Shown: in pieces, positions 11,901 to 24,483 of the stretch
How positions within the stretch are numbered: position 1 is the stretch's first letter
Layout: each line of letters begins with the position of its first letter
From: Leptoclinus maculatus
Taxonomy: Eukaryota > Chordata > Actinopteri > Perciformes > Stichaeidae
Direction: 5' to 3'
Assembly: GCA_032191485.1 (NCBI GenBank)
Contig: JAVDOI010000005.1
Span: 9,132,979-9,196,978, forward strand
DNA: 64,000 bases
The notes under the pieces: model-generated
Told to the model about the DNA's origin: nothing
The model's database searches: none
Seen by the model: only the letters and a program-made list of their open reading frames with translations
Position numbers and translations under genes: made by a program

Positions 11901-12730
11901 GCAATATATGGTCCTGGATACATCTACAGTAGCGGGAACTACCACAGAAGCCAATTTGAGTACTTTGCTATCTGTCTGTCTGTCTGTGGACAGAATTGGC
12001 AGCATGATAGTTAAAACTGTGCAAGATGCAGTCAAGAAACTTGACCGATGTTTAGTTGAGAACCAAATGAAGGCCGGGTTCAAAGGTGACTGTGGTCCGA
12101 GCACGGGCGCCGGGTAGGAAGTGGGGAAGGGGCCACTGCCCTCCCCACTTTACGCCCCTGACCCGATTTGGCATCGTGGCTGCTGGTGCGATCCCATCGC
12201 AAGGGTCACTCTGGGACCAGCTCTTTCAGGCCTGGAGGACTGTCAAGTTTTTCTTGCACTGCAGCTGGATTCTTGCGATATCACAGGGTCACACATGAAA
12301 ATCCATCTTGTCAAGTAATTTGTTTGTGTCCGAACCACAGTGGTCCAGATCAACCAGGGTCCTGTGAGGCCCTGCAGCTATGGGTGTGTGAGGACACTGA
12401 GCAGCGACTGTTCATTCTAAAGGAGGTTAAAGAGGTTAGCATAGATGCTGCAATAGCATCAGTTAAATCAGAGCTGTAGATTAACGACTCTGAACTGGGC
12501 CCTGGACAACATTCTAACCCAGATGAAAAGCCTAAGAGTGGTGGTCAAAAAGAAAAGAGACGGTGAGCTCGAGGCAATACAGCGAAAGTTATCTTTCGTT
12601 TGGATTTACTTTCACTTTCATCGAAACAGGCCCAGGTTTCACACTGAGTAAGGATCAACACATTGAGAGTCTTTACATTGTCAGCATATATGCTGCATTA
12701 TGCTACAATGTGTCATTTTGTAACTTTTTT
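8909..12730 (-). other. ARID3 intron, mostly unique sequence with old transposon debris
   Basis: From 8990 to 9480 lies a non-repetitive stretch with E-box (CAGCTG), AACAATG and TAATTG motifs that could be regulatory. Around 9780-10030 is a remnant ending ATTGGTGCAGCCCTAG, typical of a hAT-like terminus. At 11575-11655 is a fragment related to the element at 56674-57131 (GATTGGATCGGTGCATCC). A GTCTGTCTGTCTG run occurs near 11970. I see no exon in the rest. Confidence 0.4.
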
Positions 12731-12802
12731 GGTTGTTGGTGTGCCGCGGGATCTTTTTAATGTAAAAAATGTACCGCGGCTCAGAAAAGGTTGAGAACCT
12801 CC
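12730..12802 (+). mobile_element. hAT-type terminal fragment
   Basis: The segment GTGCCGCGGGATCTTTTTAA followed by ACCGCGGCTCAGAAAAGGTT and GAGAACC resembles the subterminal and terminal region of vertebrate hAT elements, whose ends read CAGTGGTTCTCAACC on the other strand. No matching second end was found. Confidence 0.4.
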
Positions 12803-12995
12803 TCAACCCTGACCCTGAACACCGGTGTCCCACAGGGCTGTGTGCTGGGTCCTCTCCTCCCTCTTTGCCATCCACTGCACGCCTGTACATGGTTCCAATA
12901 CCATTACCGAGTTTGCAGACGACACAACTGTGCTTGACGTCAACAACAACGATCAGTCGGCCTATAGGGAGGAGGTCCACCACCTCCTATCCTCA
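12803..12995 (+). pseudogene. LINE reverse-transcriptase fragment (L2/CR1-like), frameshifted
   Basis: The frame starting at 12815 reads LNTGVPQGCVLGPLL, matching the conserved PQG block of non-LTR reverse transcriptases. After a +1 frame change the sequence at 12909-12926 reads EFADDTT, the catalytic palm motif with the two Asp residues, followed by NNDQSAYREEV as in fish L2/Maui-type elements. The frame then ends in unrelated sequence. The fragment lacks the rest of the RT and the endonuclease, so it is a dead 5'-truncated and internally broken copy. The exact clade is my estimate. Confidence 0.75.
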
Positions 12996-14930
12996 AGAAA
13001 ACCCTCATATGTGTCATTTTGGAAGGCCGTGCCAGATAAAATGTCTTTTGTCCTTAAGTTTGTTAGACTTGTTGGTTTCACTTCTCACAATCCTGAACAC
13101 CCAAAAATAATACAGGGAATTATAAAGGTAGGAACAAACATAAGAAGGAAAGTTTGAGCAGTGTGAACATGAGCTTGTGTCCAAAATGCAAAAAAAAAAA
13201 AAAAAACAGAACTTGACATCTATATCTTAAGCTCAATGCTGACCAAGACATACTACGACAGAGGAAAGCCCAAACCTCTTGTATTATTGTAGTCTGGATT
13301 CATCCAGCCAATACATCAACAACGTTAAAGGAGCGCTGCGTTTTTGACACCTTTCGAGCCAGCCTGGCTGACATTTCTTTGTCAGTGCCGAATGACAGTG
13401 ATGTTTTCAAGAAACATTGATTGGGATATTTGGAGCAGTCCACTCTGATCACAGTTGTCAGAGGCGAGCGGTGGAGATAGGCTGCTGCTGATCTGCTCGG
13501 CACTGACAATGTCTCCCTACACTAAGTCCAAAATCAATCTCTAATTGAACGCTCCAACAACAATCCATACTGTCTCTAAACCCAAGTGACCACCCAACTA
13601 CATCATTACTTCATCAACGTGGGCTTTCCGACGGCTGTCACAGCACACAGCTGGACTGTGGTCAGATAGTCAAAAAACGTACGATTTTGGGGATATTCTC
13701 ACGACCTTCATACAGTAATGTGTCAAAGATCAAAGATCTGTGTCTTTTTAAACTGAAACACATTCAGTTACATGAAGTGTATAGTGCAGACACACACAAT
13801 TTAACTCTGACTATTCAAATGACATTAAGTGAAAACAATATTGTTAATAGTATATTGTGTAGTAAATATTAGAATATGATGAAGAATCATGCATGTTTAA
13901 GTTTAAAAGCAGTAGGCTACATGTTGAAATTAATCTTTTTAGAATGTTGTGTTCTCAGCAGTTAATTATCAGTAAAATCATGTTCAAAAGGTAAATGTTG
14001 ACTCTAAAAATAGAAAAAAACTAAAATGACTACACAAAGCAAATCCTATTTGATTGCATTGTAAGTCGAGGTCGGGCAGGTGAAGTCAAACCCATTTGCA
14101 GACATGTAAATCATTGTGTACAGGACATGGAATTAAAAAAAACTAAAACATGGCACTCTAGCCTTGTGCTCCTAAAATAGACATTGTAACTGCTAGTGCC
14201 TTTTATTCTCTGGTGGGTGGGTAACTTCCTCATATTATGGAAGGGTCTAAACACGGATCTATTTCCGTGCTGGCAGAATCCTCATGTTGGGAAAACACAC
14301 CGTCACACATGTACGTGGCCAATGAAAGAAGACAATTCGTCATATTGTGAGGAGAAAACATTTAGGAAGGTCTGTGAAAGGACCATTACAGTCATTAACC
14401 CCGCTGGAAATACAAGTATGAACGAGTTTTTGACATAAGACCTCTAAGTTTGGCTGTGTTTATGAAATGTTAAAAAGCGGATTTAGTTATTGCTTTCATA
14501 TGCCTTTTAAAACTGAGATTGCGATCAATGAAGACACCAAAGGTTTTTAACGGTGTCCTTTGTACTACGTCCTTCATGTGCCTTAAGTCTCTCTTCGTTT
14601 TTCCCAAATACAATTATTTCAGTTTTGTCCTTATTCCGCTGAAGAAAATGTAGAGTTCGTTTAGTCGGTGCATCAACAGAGAGATTCTAGGGGACGAGAG
14701 TCGTAAGGTGAGAGGGCGAAGTAAATGTAGATGTCATCAGCGTAGCTATGATAAGAAATGTTATTGTCATAAATGATTCGTCCAAGCGGGACCATATAAA
14801 GATTGAATAATTGAAGACAGTGATACACCCATATAGTACTTCATTCGATACCCAGGATGTAAATGGAAGCATTCAGATGTGTTTTACGCATTTATTCCAA
14901 TCAGAACGTAGCTTCTGTTTCAACACATTG
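12996..14930 (-). other. ARID3 intron, no gene recognised
   Basis: AT-rich sequence with a poly(A) tract near 13189-13205. Short open frames on both strands match nothing I recognise. Confidence 0.5.
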
Positions 14931-14989
14931 TGATGCGTACAGGCTCTGTTCAGTGAAAAGGATTATTCAGCAAATGTAAATTAAAATGT

Positions 14990-15165
14990 TACCATAATGT
15001 GTTCAAATGTAATCTTGTAAAATGTAGTTTTGGTGAGAAACTTGAATACATCCAGTAGTTTGAAAGAGACGATTTCACATTAATATTTTTCTATTTTGTG
15101 TTGATCCAATCCAAACCATGAGTTTTATGATCCGTTGGACCCCTACTTAAAAAGTATTGAGTACC
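14990..15165 (+). repeat. Interspersed repeat family H, copy H1
   Basis: Shares GGTGAGAAACTTGAAT, ATCCAGTAGTTTGAA and the end block ATGAGTTTTATGATCCGTTG with 22130-22465. It lies about 150 bp from the first ARID exon. There is no coding content. Confidence 0.6.
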
Positions 15166-15318
15166 GATACCCAGCCTTACAATGGCGTCCAGATGCATGT
15201 AGTTATTAACTGATTGATTGATGGTGATGTTAGACGAGTCTTTTAAAGGTAGAATTCTAATAAAGAGGTGTTTGTAAGGGAGGAAGCGTATTCTTGTACT
15301 GAAGTGGAAAGCACTTAC

Positions 15319-15391
15319 CCCGTTTCTGCATGAAACTGAAAAGGTCATCGAGAAACTCTTTGCGCTTTTCACCATCATCCAATTCATACAA
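15319..15391 (-). CDS. arid3c: ARID3-family exon (N-terminal part of ARID domain)
   Basis: A short exon of 73 nt on the minus strand. Its acceptor is a long pyrimidine tract ending TTTTTCAG and its donor is GTAAGT (15313-15318). It starts in phase 0 and encodes LYELDDGEKRKEFLDDLF followed by SFMQKR and the first base of a Gly codon. This is the first helix of the ARID domain, normally preceded by a WTYEEQFKQ-like sequence on the upstream exon. I could not find that upstream exon anywhere between 15392 and 64000, so the intron before this exon is at least 48.6 kb. The downstream intron to 5100 is 10.2 kb. Joining this exon to 4917-5100, 2754-2998 and 340-597 keeps one open frame of 253 codons plus one base. 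Confidence 0.93.
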
Positions 15392-15965
15392 CTGAAAAAG
15401 AGAGAAAGAAATCAATCAATGAAGTAATAAACATTTTCACCAAAGGAAATCAAGCGGTAGGTGGGGAGGCCTTTGAGCCTTGAGTTCAGGATTATGACCA
15501 ACGCAGACGAGGACAATGAGTTCCCTTCAAGACAATCTCGGAGTAACCTAGAGCCCAGCGAGTGTATCACACAGCAGCCGCTGATCAGCAGCACAGATAG
15601 CCTGACACACACCTTCTACACAAAGGACACAGTGGCACACTGGTGCTGGAACAATATCAGGAAAACCTTTTTTGGCCATGAATAGCTTTCTCACATCTGG
15701 GGCGCCTTAGAGAGGTATGTCTTTGTATGTCACATCAGCTTCTCATATTTAACTCCTTCGAGAAGCTGTGCAGACGCAGCCACTGAGCGCAAACCTACAA
15801 TATAGTGACATTTATTCATCAATGCCAGGTGCGAGGTGTTTTTAAAAATGATATCCACCTCTATTTATATACATAGGCCGTTTTCATCCTGTTTGTGCTT
15901 ATAGCTACAAAGAGTAATGCACTGTGAATCGTATATAAGCCACGTAATTGTGAGCAAGGACCAGG
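15392..15965 (-). other. Start of the giant ARID3 intron (acceptor end)
   Basis: Includes the polypyrimidine tract and CAG acceptor for the exon at 15319-15391. A 74-codon open frame at 15461-15685 on the plus strand has no family I recognise and lies opposite the gene; I regard it as chance. Confidence 0.5.
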
Positions 15966-16560
15966 CAGCAACCTCCGGGTCTGAAAAGTGAAGGCAGTGC
16001 GGAAGTGCCTTGAACCTGCATTCTCTCTAGTGACCACCAGGGGGCGACTCCTCTGGTTCTATAGAAGTCTATGAGAAAATGACTCTACTTCTCTCTTGAT
16101 TTATTACCTCAGTAAACATTGTAAACATGAGTTTATGGTCTCAATCTCTAGTTTCAAGTCTTCTTCAATACAGCATGATGTTCATTTAGTACATGATGGT
16201 CCATTTAGAGTCAAACAGACCATAAAGCAGGGGATGCTTTAGGGCGGGGCTACACGGTGATTGACAGGTCTCTACCATGGCGTCTAACACACTTTTCCTT
16301 ATTACGGTTGGCATATCGTTTTTGGGGGAATTTATTATTAATCCCTAATGATCCACTTAGAGTTTCTCTCCAAAAACAAAATCTTACATCATAATAGTCC
16401 AATAGTCATTTTTACTAGATAGAACCTGGACACATCATAATGTGACTCGATGAAAGCTCCGTTCGTTAGCTGTTATCTCCGTTATTTAGCCAAGCAGGAC
16501 TGTGCTGCCCGCCGGCTGCTAACAGCTAACTAGCTCTCCTCCAGCCGATCCCACACATTA
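15966..16560 (+). repeat. Interspersed repeat family E, copy E3
   Basis: Begins GCAACCTCCGGGTCTGAAAA, contains CACCAGGGGGCGACTCCTCT, TATAGAAGTCTATGAGAAAA, CAGCATGATGTTCATTTAGT and GGGCGGGGCTACACGGTGAT. The recognisable part ends near 16290; the part to 16560 (with CTAACTAGCTCTCCTCCAGC) is less certain. Confidence 0.75.
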
Positions 16561-16611
16561 TGATGGAACATTATGATGGAACATTATGATGGAACATTAT
16601 GATGGAACATT
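16555..16611 (+). repeat. 13-bp tandem repeat (ACATTATGATGGA)x4
   Basis: Four nearly perfect 13-bp units at the distal side of E3. Confidence 0.9.
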
Positions 16612-18930
16612 TCTATGGTCCGGATCCCCAGTACCTACGGTACCTGCAATACTGTTGATACATTTTCAGAATTTTAGCATCAACTAGGTCTCAATTGTTG
16701 TGACATCACTAGTATGGATATATATACAATTTTTAAAATGATACTTACAATTTTAATTTATTATTTTTTTGTAGTATTTTGGTTTTCCTTTTTCTGTTAC
16801 ATAATTACAATTATGTACATTTCTTATGGACTGCAATACTATGTGGTTGAAAATATTACATTTGTTGTTAAAATGATGACGACCTTTTCTTCAAGTAGCA
16901 GCGAGTTGAGCTCTTTTTGTCGTCTTTTCTCTATTTGAAAAATAACGACTGACAACACAAACCGACTGTATAATATCTCAGCAGGATGTCTCATTGTGTC
17001 TGTCATGCCTGTGGCCCTCTGTATATTTTAGTAGCACTAGTTCCCTTATTGGCATACCCATTATGCTCCTCATCCTGCCCTATTCACCGGGGCGGCGGCG
17101 GTGTCAAAGAGGCTTTTAAATGGGCCTCTCCAGCCAGATACAGCTGATGGAAATATGTTAGTGGCAATGTTCACTTTCAGTAAGGCCCAGAGCCACGTTA
17201 ACAGGCCCACTTAATCAATACTGGAAGACAGAGGGATGACCTTTGGAATCAGTGGGGCCCTGTGGACGAGGCCCCAGAGATAATAACTGATCATTTAGAA
17301 GTGTATTAGCTGTCACCAATATTAAAGGACCAGAGCAGGTCAGCACTCAGGAGGAAACCGTAGGGGGCGGGGGTTTGTTAAGGGTAGGGTTCCGGAGGTG
17401 GTGTGTATGTGTGTGTTTGTGTTGGGGGAGGAGGGGGAGGGGGGTTGTGAGTGCATTGTGAGTGCTGCACTGCAGGCAGTCCGTGGCGGAGGGAATATCG
17501 AAAGGTAAAGGAACAGCAAGCCATTGCAAAAATGTTAAGTGCACAAATGCACAGCGGATGACAATGCCGCGGGATCAATTGTGAGGCCCATGGAGTGCGA
17601 AGGCATATATGCAGAGACAATGATGAGCGTGTGCTCAGAGAGGCGATGACACACACGCGCTAACATGCACACGAACGCGCTTCAACAAGCTCGGCAAAGT
17701 GAATCTAAAAACCAAAATCAAACCTTTAATTCTCGAAAAAGATGTGGACAGTTGGCTTCGATACATACGGCACCGCCTCATTTATTTCATTGTGACAGTG
17801 ATCTCACATTTAGCTCCCTGACAGGAAGATCACGGGGGTGGTCTTGTGCGTGCGTGAGCGTGCACCTCTGTGTCTGTCCGCAGCTAATCTGACATTCTGC
17901 TGCAGCAAACTGTATCATATTTAGGGTGACTCGCTTCCGGCACAGAGGGCCTGACTTCTATATCCGTCATAGACTGCCTGCACTGAACGTCCAAGGAATT
18001 AGCAGCGCACTTCTCCAATAATGTTTCATCTACATCCTACAATCTGCTATAATCATTGTTAAGCACTGTTTCTTGCACAACTTTATCTTGTCAAGTTGGA
18101 GAGGAGAGAGGATTCGAGTGGGAGAGAGAAAAAAACGCCGGGCGGCATTCCTGTCTGTTTGAACACCACTTTGTTTTTGTCCCGCCCCCCCCCTCAGTGT
18201 GTGAAGTAAATGAACAGACAGACAGGCTGAGGCAGGCTGAAGGACACCGGGTTCAGCTGAACCTGGAGGCTCTCAGTCACCGGGGTCAGCTGAGGGAAGT
18301 CGGCCGACATTGAACTTGGAAATGCCTCACAGCCTTTTCCATCCTCACCGGAACTCAACCTGCAACTCAGAGTCTAGACGAATGCTGTGAAAGCCGGGGT
18401 CGCTGCTGTGGTCACGCTGACTAAAAATACTTTTCCCATTTCTCATAAATTGGACTTTTTCTCACCAAAGACTTATTTCTCTCCGATTTTGTGCACAAAT
18501 TTGTTTAAATCCGAGTTAGTGAGCACTTTGTACCTTTGCCACGATAATCCATCCGTCCAACAGCTGTGGCACATCATGATGCTGATTAAACAGGGCAACT
18601 GAAAGTATCCGTTTGCAACTAATGAACTAGCTAGTTAGGCATATTGAAAGCTAACGACGCTCACGCTCTGTGTGGAGACATCAGCCGCTGTCTATTCCAT
18701 CCAAGTTTCCAAAGTCTGATAAAGTCAGCTTGACCACTGAGCGAGTATTTGCGAGCTCCTTGGGAGGATCCAGCTCGCGCTTATTACAGCCTTGTGCTCG
18801 CATTTGTGCAGGCGGAGCAGAAATGCTCCCTCGCGAGGACGCTATTACGCTAGCAGATACTGTTCTGTTATTATTATCAGCTCTCTTCAACAATGCTCAT
18901 GAAATACGTATGTATAAAAAGTAAATGCAA
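16612..18930 (-). other. Giant ARID3 intron; candidate regulatory island and G-rich tract
   Basis: From about 17010 to 17340 the sequence is non-repetitive and moderately GC-rich, including AGATACAGCTGATGG, a GATA/TGATCA cluster and TTAATCAAT. This is the type of sequence often found as conserved intronic enhancers in fish, but that is not shown here. A run of G tracts lies at 17424-17444. No exon was seen in 17450-18930. Confidence 0.35.
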
Positions 18931-19570
18931 AATGAAATTCTAATGCGTTCACACCAAACGAGAAGTCAATTTTCGCGTTGCCTTGATTGCGGGATAATTT
19001 GTGTTTATTCCCGTTATTCGCGCTAGATGCGTCGGAGAGGAGGAGTGGCTTATCTCAATGGAAACCGTTTTCAACTAAACCAGTTATTTCTGCTATCAAC
19101 TAAACGCCTTCTTGTCTGGTTCATAACATCATCTGTGAATGTCATTGAGCTGTATTCACTGTGTCTATCAAGCTACATGTCGGCTGTTTACGACAGCTGT
19201 ATGAACACTAAATAAACTGATTTTGCTGTGATTTAAATGCAATAAACAGATAAAAGTGATGCCGATATAACTACATAATGATGTAGATTTGTAAAAAGTT
19301 TGAATTCATGTTTTGTTGGATCTCTCTGCAAGACGACAAGCTAATCACTTTTAAAATACTTGTTTTCTCAATGGAGCTCGGATCGATTGTTGCTAAGCTA
19401 TGCTATAGCTATGTTATAGACATATTTTCGTCATATTTCTGTACTAATATGAGGCATAATAGAACTCAATTCCTCCATTTCTGATTAAACAACACGCGTC
19501 CATTGGAGAGCTCTGCTGCCGCGACAGTTTAGACGGATTCATCCGGGAAGAGAACAGACGCTGCTCGGTC
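18931..19570. repeat. Probable transposon remnant with GCGTTCACACCAAACG block
   Basis: The block GCGTTCACACCAAACGAGAA near 18945 matches, in reverse, the inverted-repeat module in the hAT copies at about 38919-38957 and 42558-42596. The stretch with TTCGCGCTAGATGCGTCGGA is typical of such non-autonomous elements. The boundaries are uncertain. Confidence 0.35.
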
Positions 19571-19660
19571 CCGATGAGACGCAGGTGAGTCTCAGCTCAC
19601 AGCTTGTGAGAAATACTCCTCGAAATCACTTCTTAAAACACATGTATTTGTGTGCACGTG

Positions 19661-19681
19661 TGTGTGTGTGTGTGTGTGTGA
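19661..19681. repeat. (TG)n microsatellite
   Basis: A short uninterrupted TG run. Confidence 0.9.
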
Positions 19682-19790
19682 GTTAATCAGAGAGCGATGC
19701 TGCTGCTTTGTCATGCTGGCAACCTTCCAGTTGGCCTAGTGCCACCGGTAACAGCACTCCGCTACTGCTTTCCTTTCCCTCGCTCTGTCT

Positions 19791-19792
<2 letters not shown>

Positions 19793-19854
<62 letters not shown>
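19793..19854. repeat. (CA)n microsatellite
   Basis: About 31 uninterrupted CA units. It gives rise to His/Thr and Cys/Val repeat open frames that are not genes. Confidence 0.97.
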
Positions 19855-19857
<3 letters not shown>

Positions 19858-19982
19858 CAATAACAGAAGATGTGGAAGCTAATTTGAAGAGGCATTCTGT
19901 GCCTCTACAGAATTAAGTGGCAACAGGCTGACCACATATTGGCAGCCCTGAGTGTTCTTTTACCACGGGCCACAGCAGGACA

Positions 19983-19983
<1 letters not shown>

Positions 19984-20058
<75 letters not shown>
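19984..20058. repeat. (CA)n microsatellite
   Basis: About 37 uninterrupted CA units, 130 bp from the previous tract. Confidence 0.97.
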
Positions 20059-20059
<1 letters not shown>

Positions 20060-21700
20060 CCCTGTACTGCATTCTTTGTGAGGACACCCATTGACATAAT
20101 GCAAGAAAAGTGTGACAGTTTATTAACCCCGAGGAAAAATAAAAGTTGAATTGAATCTGCAGCTCAAAAAGCGAGAGCTTGTACGGCTGATTCAGAAGGA
20201 CTAGACAGTAGAACAGACATTGATAACCGCAGTGTACGCCCAAAACACGCACACCTTGTGATCTATAAAGACAAAGCTGACGGGAGACTGTGACCCATGT
20301 GTACGAACACATGGGGAGGTGGTGGTAAGCCAGACTGTAGAAATGAAATGTGAGAGGCGTCATTACAGGAATAATAATGTCTCTCACATTTCATATCACA
20401 CGTTACTTATATATTATCTTTATCATTAACAGTCAAACCAGCAGTGCTCACCAGCTGCTCACATTTACAGCTTGATTTGAGATTTCTCAAAGGACATTGT
20501 GCAGAGGCAGGCGTACGCAAGGTTTTAGAAGTATGATTTTTTTGTTGGCGTACGTCATTTTCGGCTTTTGTGCACACGTACACTTTTAGTATGGATCCTA
20601 CGCACTGCTTTATAAATGAGACGCCAGGTGAGGACAGAATGGTGGAACTGCTGTCAATATGCTAAACCAACCACTAACCGAGCTTTGAAGCTTTTTTCTT
20701 TTGTAAAACTGCAGATAACGACACTTCTGAGAAAGCATAAACCATCCAATTCCAATGTCATTTGAAGGGTACTGTGCTCATTGGAGGTATTTCCAAACAA
20801 TATGTTTTTCTATAGTAAAACAAAAGGCTTCAATGATGGGGACTTATTGGATAGAACCTAAACCTTTCAACGGAAAGCATCCGCAGTAAAGAGTTCCCGA
20901 ACGTGGCTGAAAAAGATGTGACTCAAATGGGCTGTAGTAAATAGTGAGGGGGGGGGGGGCTCCAGACATGCTTCCATAAACTGCGCCAAAAAACTGGACT
21001 TACTGGTTACAAGCTTGTGTTTATGTTGCACAAGTTTTTGCACAAGCATTTTGTTGATGAGCTTTGATAGGATTCCACGTGACACCACCTTCACCGCTTC
21101 CAGGCCGGCCCACCAGATCCCAGTAAATTGGGTTTCAGGACGATATAAACGACAAAGCAGCGGAGTTTAGTACAATGAGGTGAACTGGCGCAGAGGACTC
21201 CCGTGATCTGTCCGCCTTACTGCCCGTCATCAATCACGTGGAGACGGAGGCATCACAGGGTTAATCCTGAGGTCTGTCCGCCACCAAGCAAATCCATACT
21301 GGATCTAGAAGAGCCTTCAGCACCGAGGACTCTCGAGGCTCCTTCAACGCGACAAGCACTGCTGGTAACTGATGCGGTCTTTGTCTCAGGACCTCACCTT
21401 CTCAGCCAGTTTGAAGATAACAATTCAGATGCAGTACATACTATAAATGAAGCAAAGACAAAAAATCCTCCAAATAAAATTAAGAGAATGACTTATGTTG
21501 CCACTTTCTGATCTTACCTCTAATCCTTATAGTCAGAGCCCTGAAACAGTTAAAAACCACAGCTACCAAAAAACATTCAGGGTTAGGCAAAACAAAAACA
21601 CAAAGTGCTTCGGGACTTGGAAAGGTTATGGAAATATTGTAATACAGGTTAGCAAATACTTTGTTAAGGTTTCGTCATCATGGTTAAAAAAGAAGAGCCT
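20059..21700 (-). other. Giant ARID3 intron; one probable repeat remnant
   Basis: At about 20505-20640 a segment with GCGTACGCAAGGTTTT and CCTACGCACTGCTTTATAAA resembles a common fish repeat with TACGCA motifs. A run of G residues lies at 20947-20959. No coding exon was recognised, and the frames at 21203-21719 match nothing known to me. Confidence 0.4.
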
Positions 21701-21704
21701 GGTT

Positions 21705-22465
21705 AAGTGTGTGGAATGATCCACTGATGTTCTTAATAACCTCCGTAATCGTGATTTGTTTTACCTTTTGTTACATAACTTACATATTTAACGCCTAAAT
21801 AAGATGCGTAACAAACACATACTTATTTAGCCCAAACTACGACCTTCTCCTAACCCTAACCCAGTAGTTTAGTTGCCTAAACACTGCAGGCTCTGATTGG
21901 TCAAATATGGAACAAATCTGTTGATCCCCCCTCGGTTCATCACGTATGTGAACCGTGGATTAATGACACAGTTTAACGTTAACTTCACAGTGTGAAATAA
22001 AGTTTTATTGACGATCGTTATCCGCCAATATTCAGTAAAATATGAATCAGGACATCTGTATTTATGCTTTTCTAGTCGCTGATCTCTGATGTTACATTGT
22101 AAACAATCAATTATTGTTTAACGTCATCATGTGTTCACATGTAACCTCGTATTATATAATGTTGGTGAGAAACTTGAATGAATCCAGTAGTTTGAAGGAG
22201 ATGTTTTCACAGCAACATAAATAGATATTAGAGATGAACTATAACCTGTTTACATTAACTATCAACAGATTATAATACATCAATACAACTACTTATGACA
22301 AGATTTGTTTTAATCAATAAGAACAGTCTTTTATTTCCTTATCAAAGTAATATTATAGTAAATATAAAGTTATATTTGCTCCTTTTTTTCTTTTGTGCTA
22401 ATCCGATCCGTGAATCTGATCCGTGATACGAGCATGAGTTTTATGATCCGTTGCACCGCTACTAC
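21705..22465 (+). repeat. Interspersed repeat family H, copy H2
   Basis: The part 22130-22465 shares the H1 blocks and the end ATGAGTTTTATGATCCGTTG. The leftward extension (21705-22130) is inferred from its closely spaced Tn-like AT-rich texture and is uncertain. It also contains a single 22-bp-array-like motif (GCGTAACAAACACATACTTA) near 21806. Confidence 0.5.
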
Positions 22466-22760
22466 AAACCATTGCACGAGGGTACGCTGCCATGGTTGAA
22501 AGATGGCAACCTTGACTTGAAATGTACCGTCAGTCACACACTTCGATCAACCAGCTCCCTATCATGCTCCTGACAGACAACATAATCATAATCCCACTGA
22601 CAAGAAGACGAACCGTGAATACAACGGTCATGTTTGGTTAACGTTACTTTTAGAGCTTTTGGGAAGATGAGTGCAGGATTGAAGGTGCAGTTTGTAAGAG
22701 TTGGCGACATCTAGCGATGACGTTTCAGGTGATTATACACCAAAGAAAACCTTCTTATTA

Positions 22761-24483
22761 TAACTTATTCTCACTCCCAACCCGTCAAATACCAACGCTT
22801 GGTGACACCCCATGGCGCCTGATACCGACGCACCAAGTCACTGTTATGTTACCTTAGTTATGTTATGTAACCTTCGTACTTCACTGACTGCAGTTGCGTA
22901 ACATGCATACTTATTTTATGTAACACGCATACTTATTTTATGTAACACGCATACTTATTTTATGTAACACGCATACTTATTTTATGTAACAAGCATACTT
23001 ATTTTATGTAACAAGCATACTTATTTTATGTAACACGCATACTTATTTTATGTAACAAGCATACTTATTTTATGTAACAAGCATACTTATTTTATGTAAC
23101 ACGCATACTTATTTTATGTAACAAGCATACTTATTTTATGTAACAAGCATACTTATTTTATGTAACACGCATACTTATTTTATGTAACACGCATACTTAT
23201 TTTATGTAACAAGCATACTTATTTTATGTAACAAGCATACTTATTTTATGTAACAAGCATACTTATTTTATGTAACACGCATACTTATTTTATGTAACAA
23301 GCATACTTATTTTATGTAACAAGCATACTTATTTGATGTAACACGTATACTTATTTGATGTAACAAGCATACTTATTTTATGTAACAAGCATACTTATTT
23401 TATGTAACACGCATACTTATTTTATGTAACACGCATACTTATTTTATGTAACAAGCATACTTATTTTATGTAACAAGCATACTTATTTTATGTAACAAGC
23501 ATACTTATTTTATGTAACAAGCATACTTATTTTATGTAACAAGCATACTTATTTTATGTAACACGCATACTTATTTTATGTAACAAGCATACTTATTTTA
23601 TGTAACAAGCATACTTATTTGATGTAACACGTATACTTATTTGATGTAACACGCATACTTATTTTATGTAACAAGCATACTTATTTTATGTAACAAGCAT
23701 ACTTATTTGATGTAACACGCATACTTATTTTATGTAACAAGCATACTTATTTTATGTAACAAGCATACTTATTTTATGTAACACGCATACTTATTTTATG
23801 TAACAAGCATACTTATTTTATGTAACAAGCATACTTATTTTATGTAACAAGCATACTTATTTTATGTAACACGCATACTTATTTTATGTAACACGCATAC
23901 TTATTTTATGTAACAAGCATACTTATTTTATGTAACAAGCATACTTATTTTATGTAACACGCATACTTATTTTATGTAACACGCATACTTATTTTATGTA
24001 ACACGCATACTTATTTTATGTAACACGCATACTTATTTTATGTAACACGCATACTTATTTTATGTAACAAGCATACTTATTTTATGTAACACGCATACTT
24101 ATTTTATGTAACAAGCATACTTATTTTATGTAACAAGCATACTTATTTTATGTAACACGCATACTTATTTTATGTAACACGCATACTTATTTTATGTAAC
24201 ACGCATACTTATTTTATGTAACAAGCATACTTATTTTATGTAACACGCATACTTATTTTATGTAACACGCATACTTATCTTGAACCAAAACAAAGATCTT
24301 TTTCTGAACCTGATCAAGTAGTTTTGTTGCATCAGTAACCCTAAAAACTAAGCCTACATTAGAAGTTTACTTTGATAATAACTATGTATGTCCCGACACT
24401 GGAACCTAGAGCGCCATAGTGTGAAGCTCAGGGCCACTGACCAGGCGTTGGTATTTGACCAGTTGGGAGTGAAAATGTGTTGG
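22761..24483. mobile_element. Element I1: inverted-repeat element with 22-bp minisatellite core
   Basis: The left end (ATTCTCACTCCCAACCCGTC followed by AAATACCAACGC, 22768-22800) is matched in inverted orientation by the right end (GCGTTGGTATTTGACCAGTT then GGGAGTGAAAATGTGTTGG, 24445-24483). The interior is almost all the 22-bp array plus a 3' segment (24283-24350) with CAAGTAGTTTTGTTGC. That segment is homologous, on the opposite strand, to the 27-28-bp unit of element I2. There is no open frame for a transposase, so it is non-autonomous. The superfamily is not determined. Confidence 0.65.
22893..24277 (+). repeat. 22-bp minisatellite (ACTTATTTTATGTAACAAGCAT)
   Basis: About 63 tandem units in near-perfect 22-bp register. 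Two common variants (AACAAGCAT and AACACGCAT) are interspersed, plus a rarer TTTGATG variant. Every unit carries stops, so there is no open frame. Confidence 0.97.

Noticed and set aside
15461..15685. 74-codon frame close to the first ARID exon
   Set aside because: Opposite strand, no recognisable homology or regulatory context; likely chance.
19793..20387. Cys/Val and His/Thr repeat frames
   Set aside because: Translation of (CA)n microsatellites.
22893..24277. Regular repeats resembling a CRISPR array
   Set aside because: Units are directly adjacent without unique spacers, in a eukaryotic intron; it is a minisatellite.
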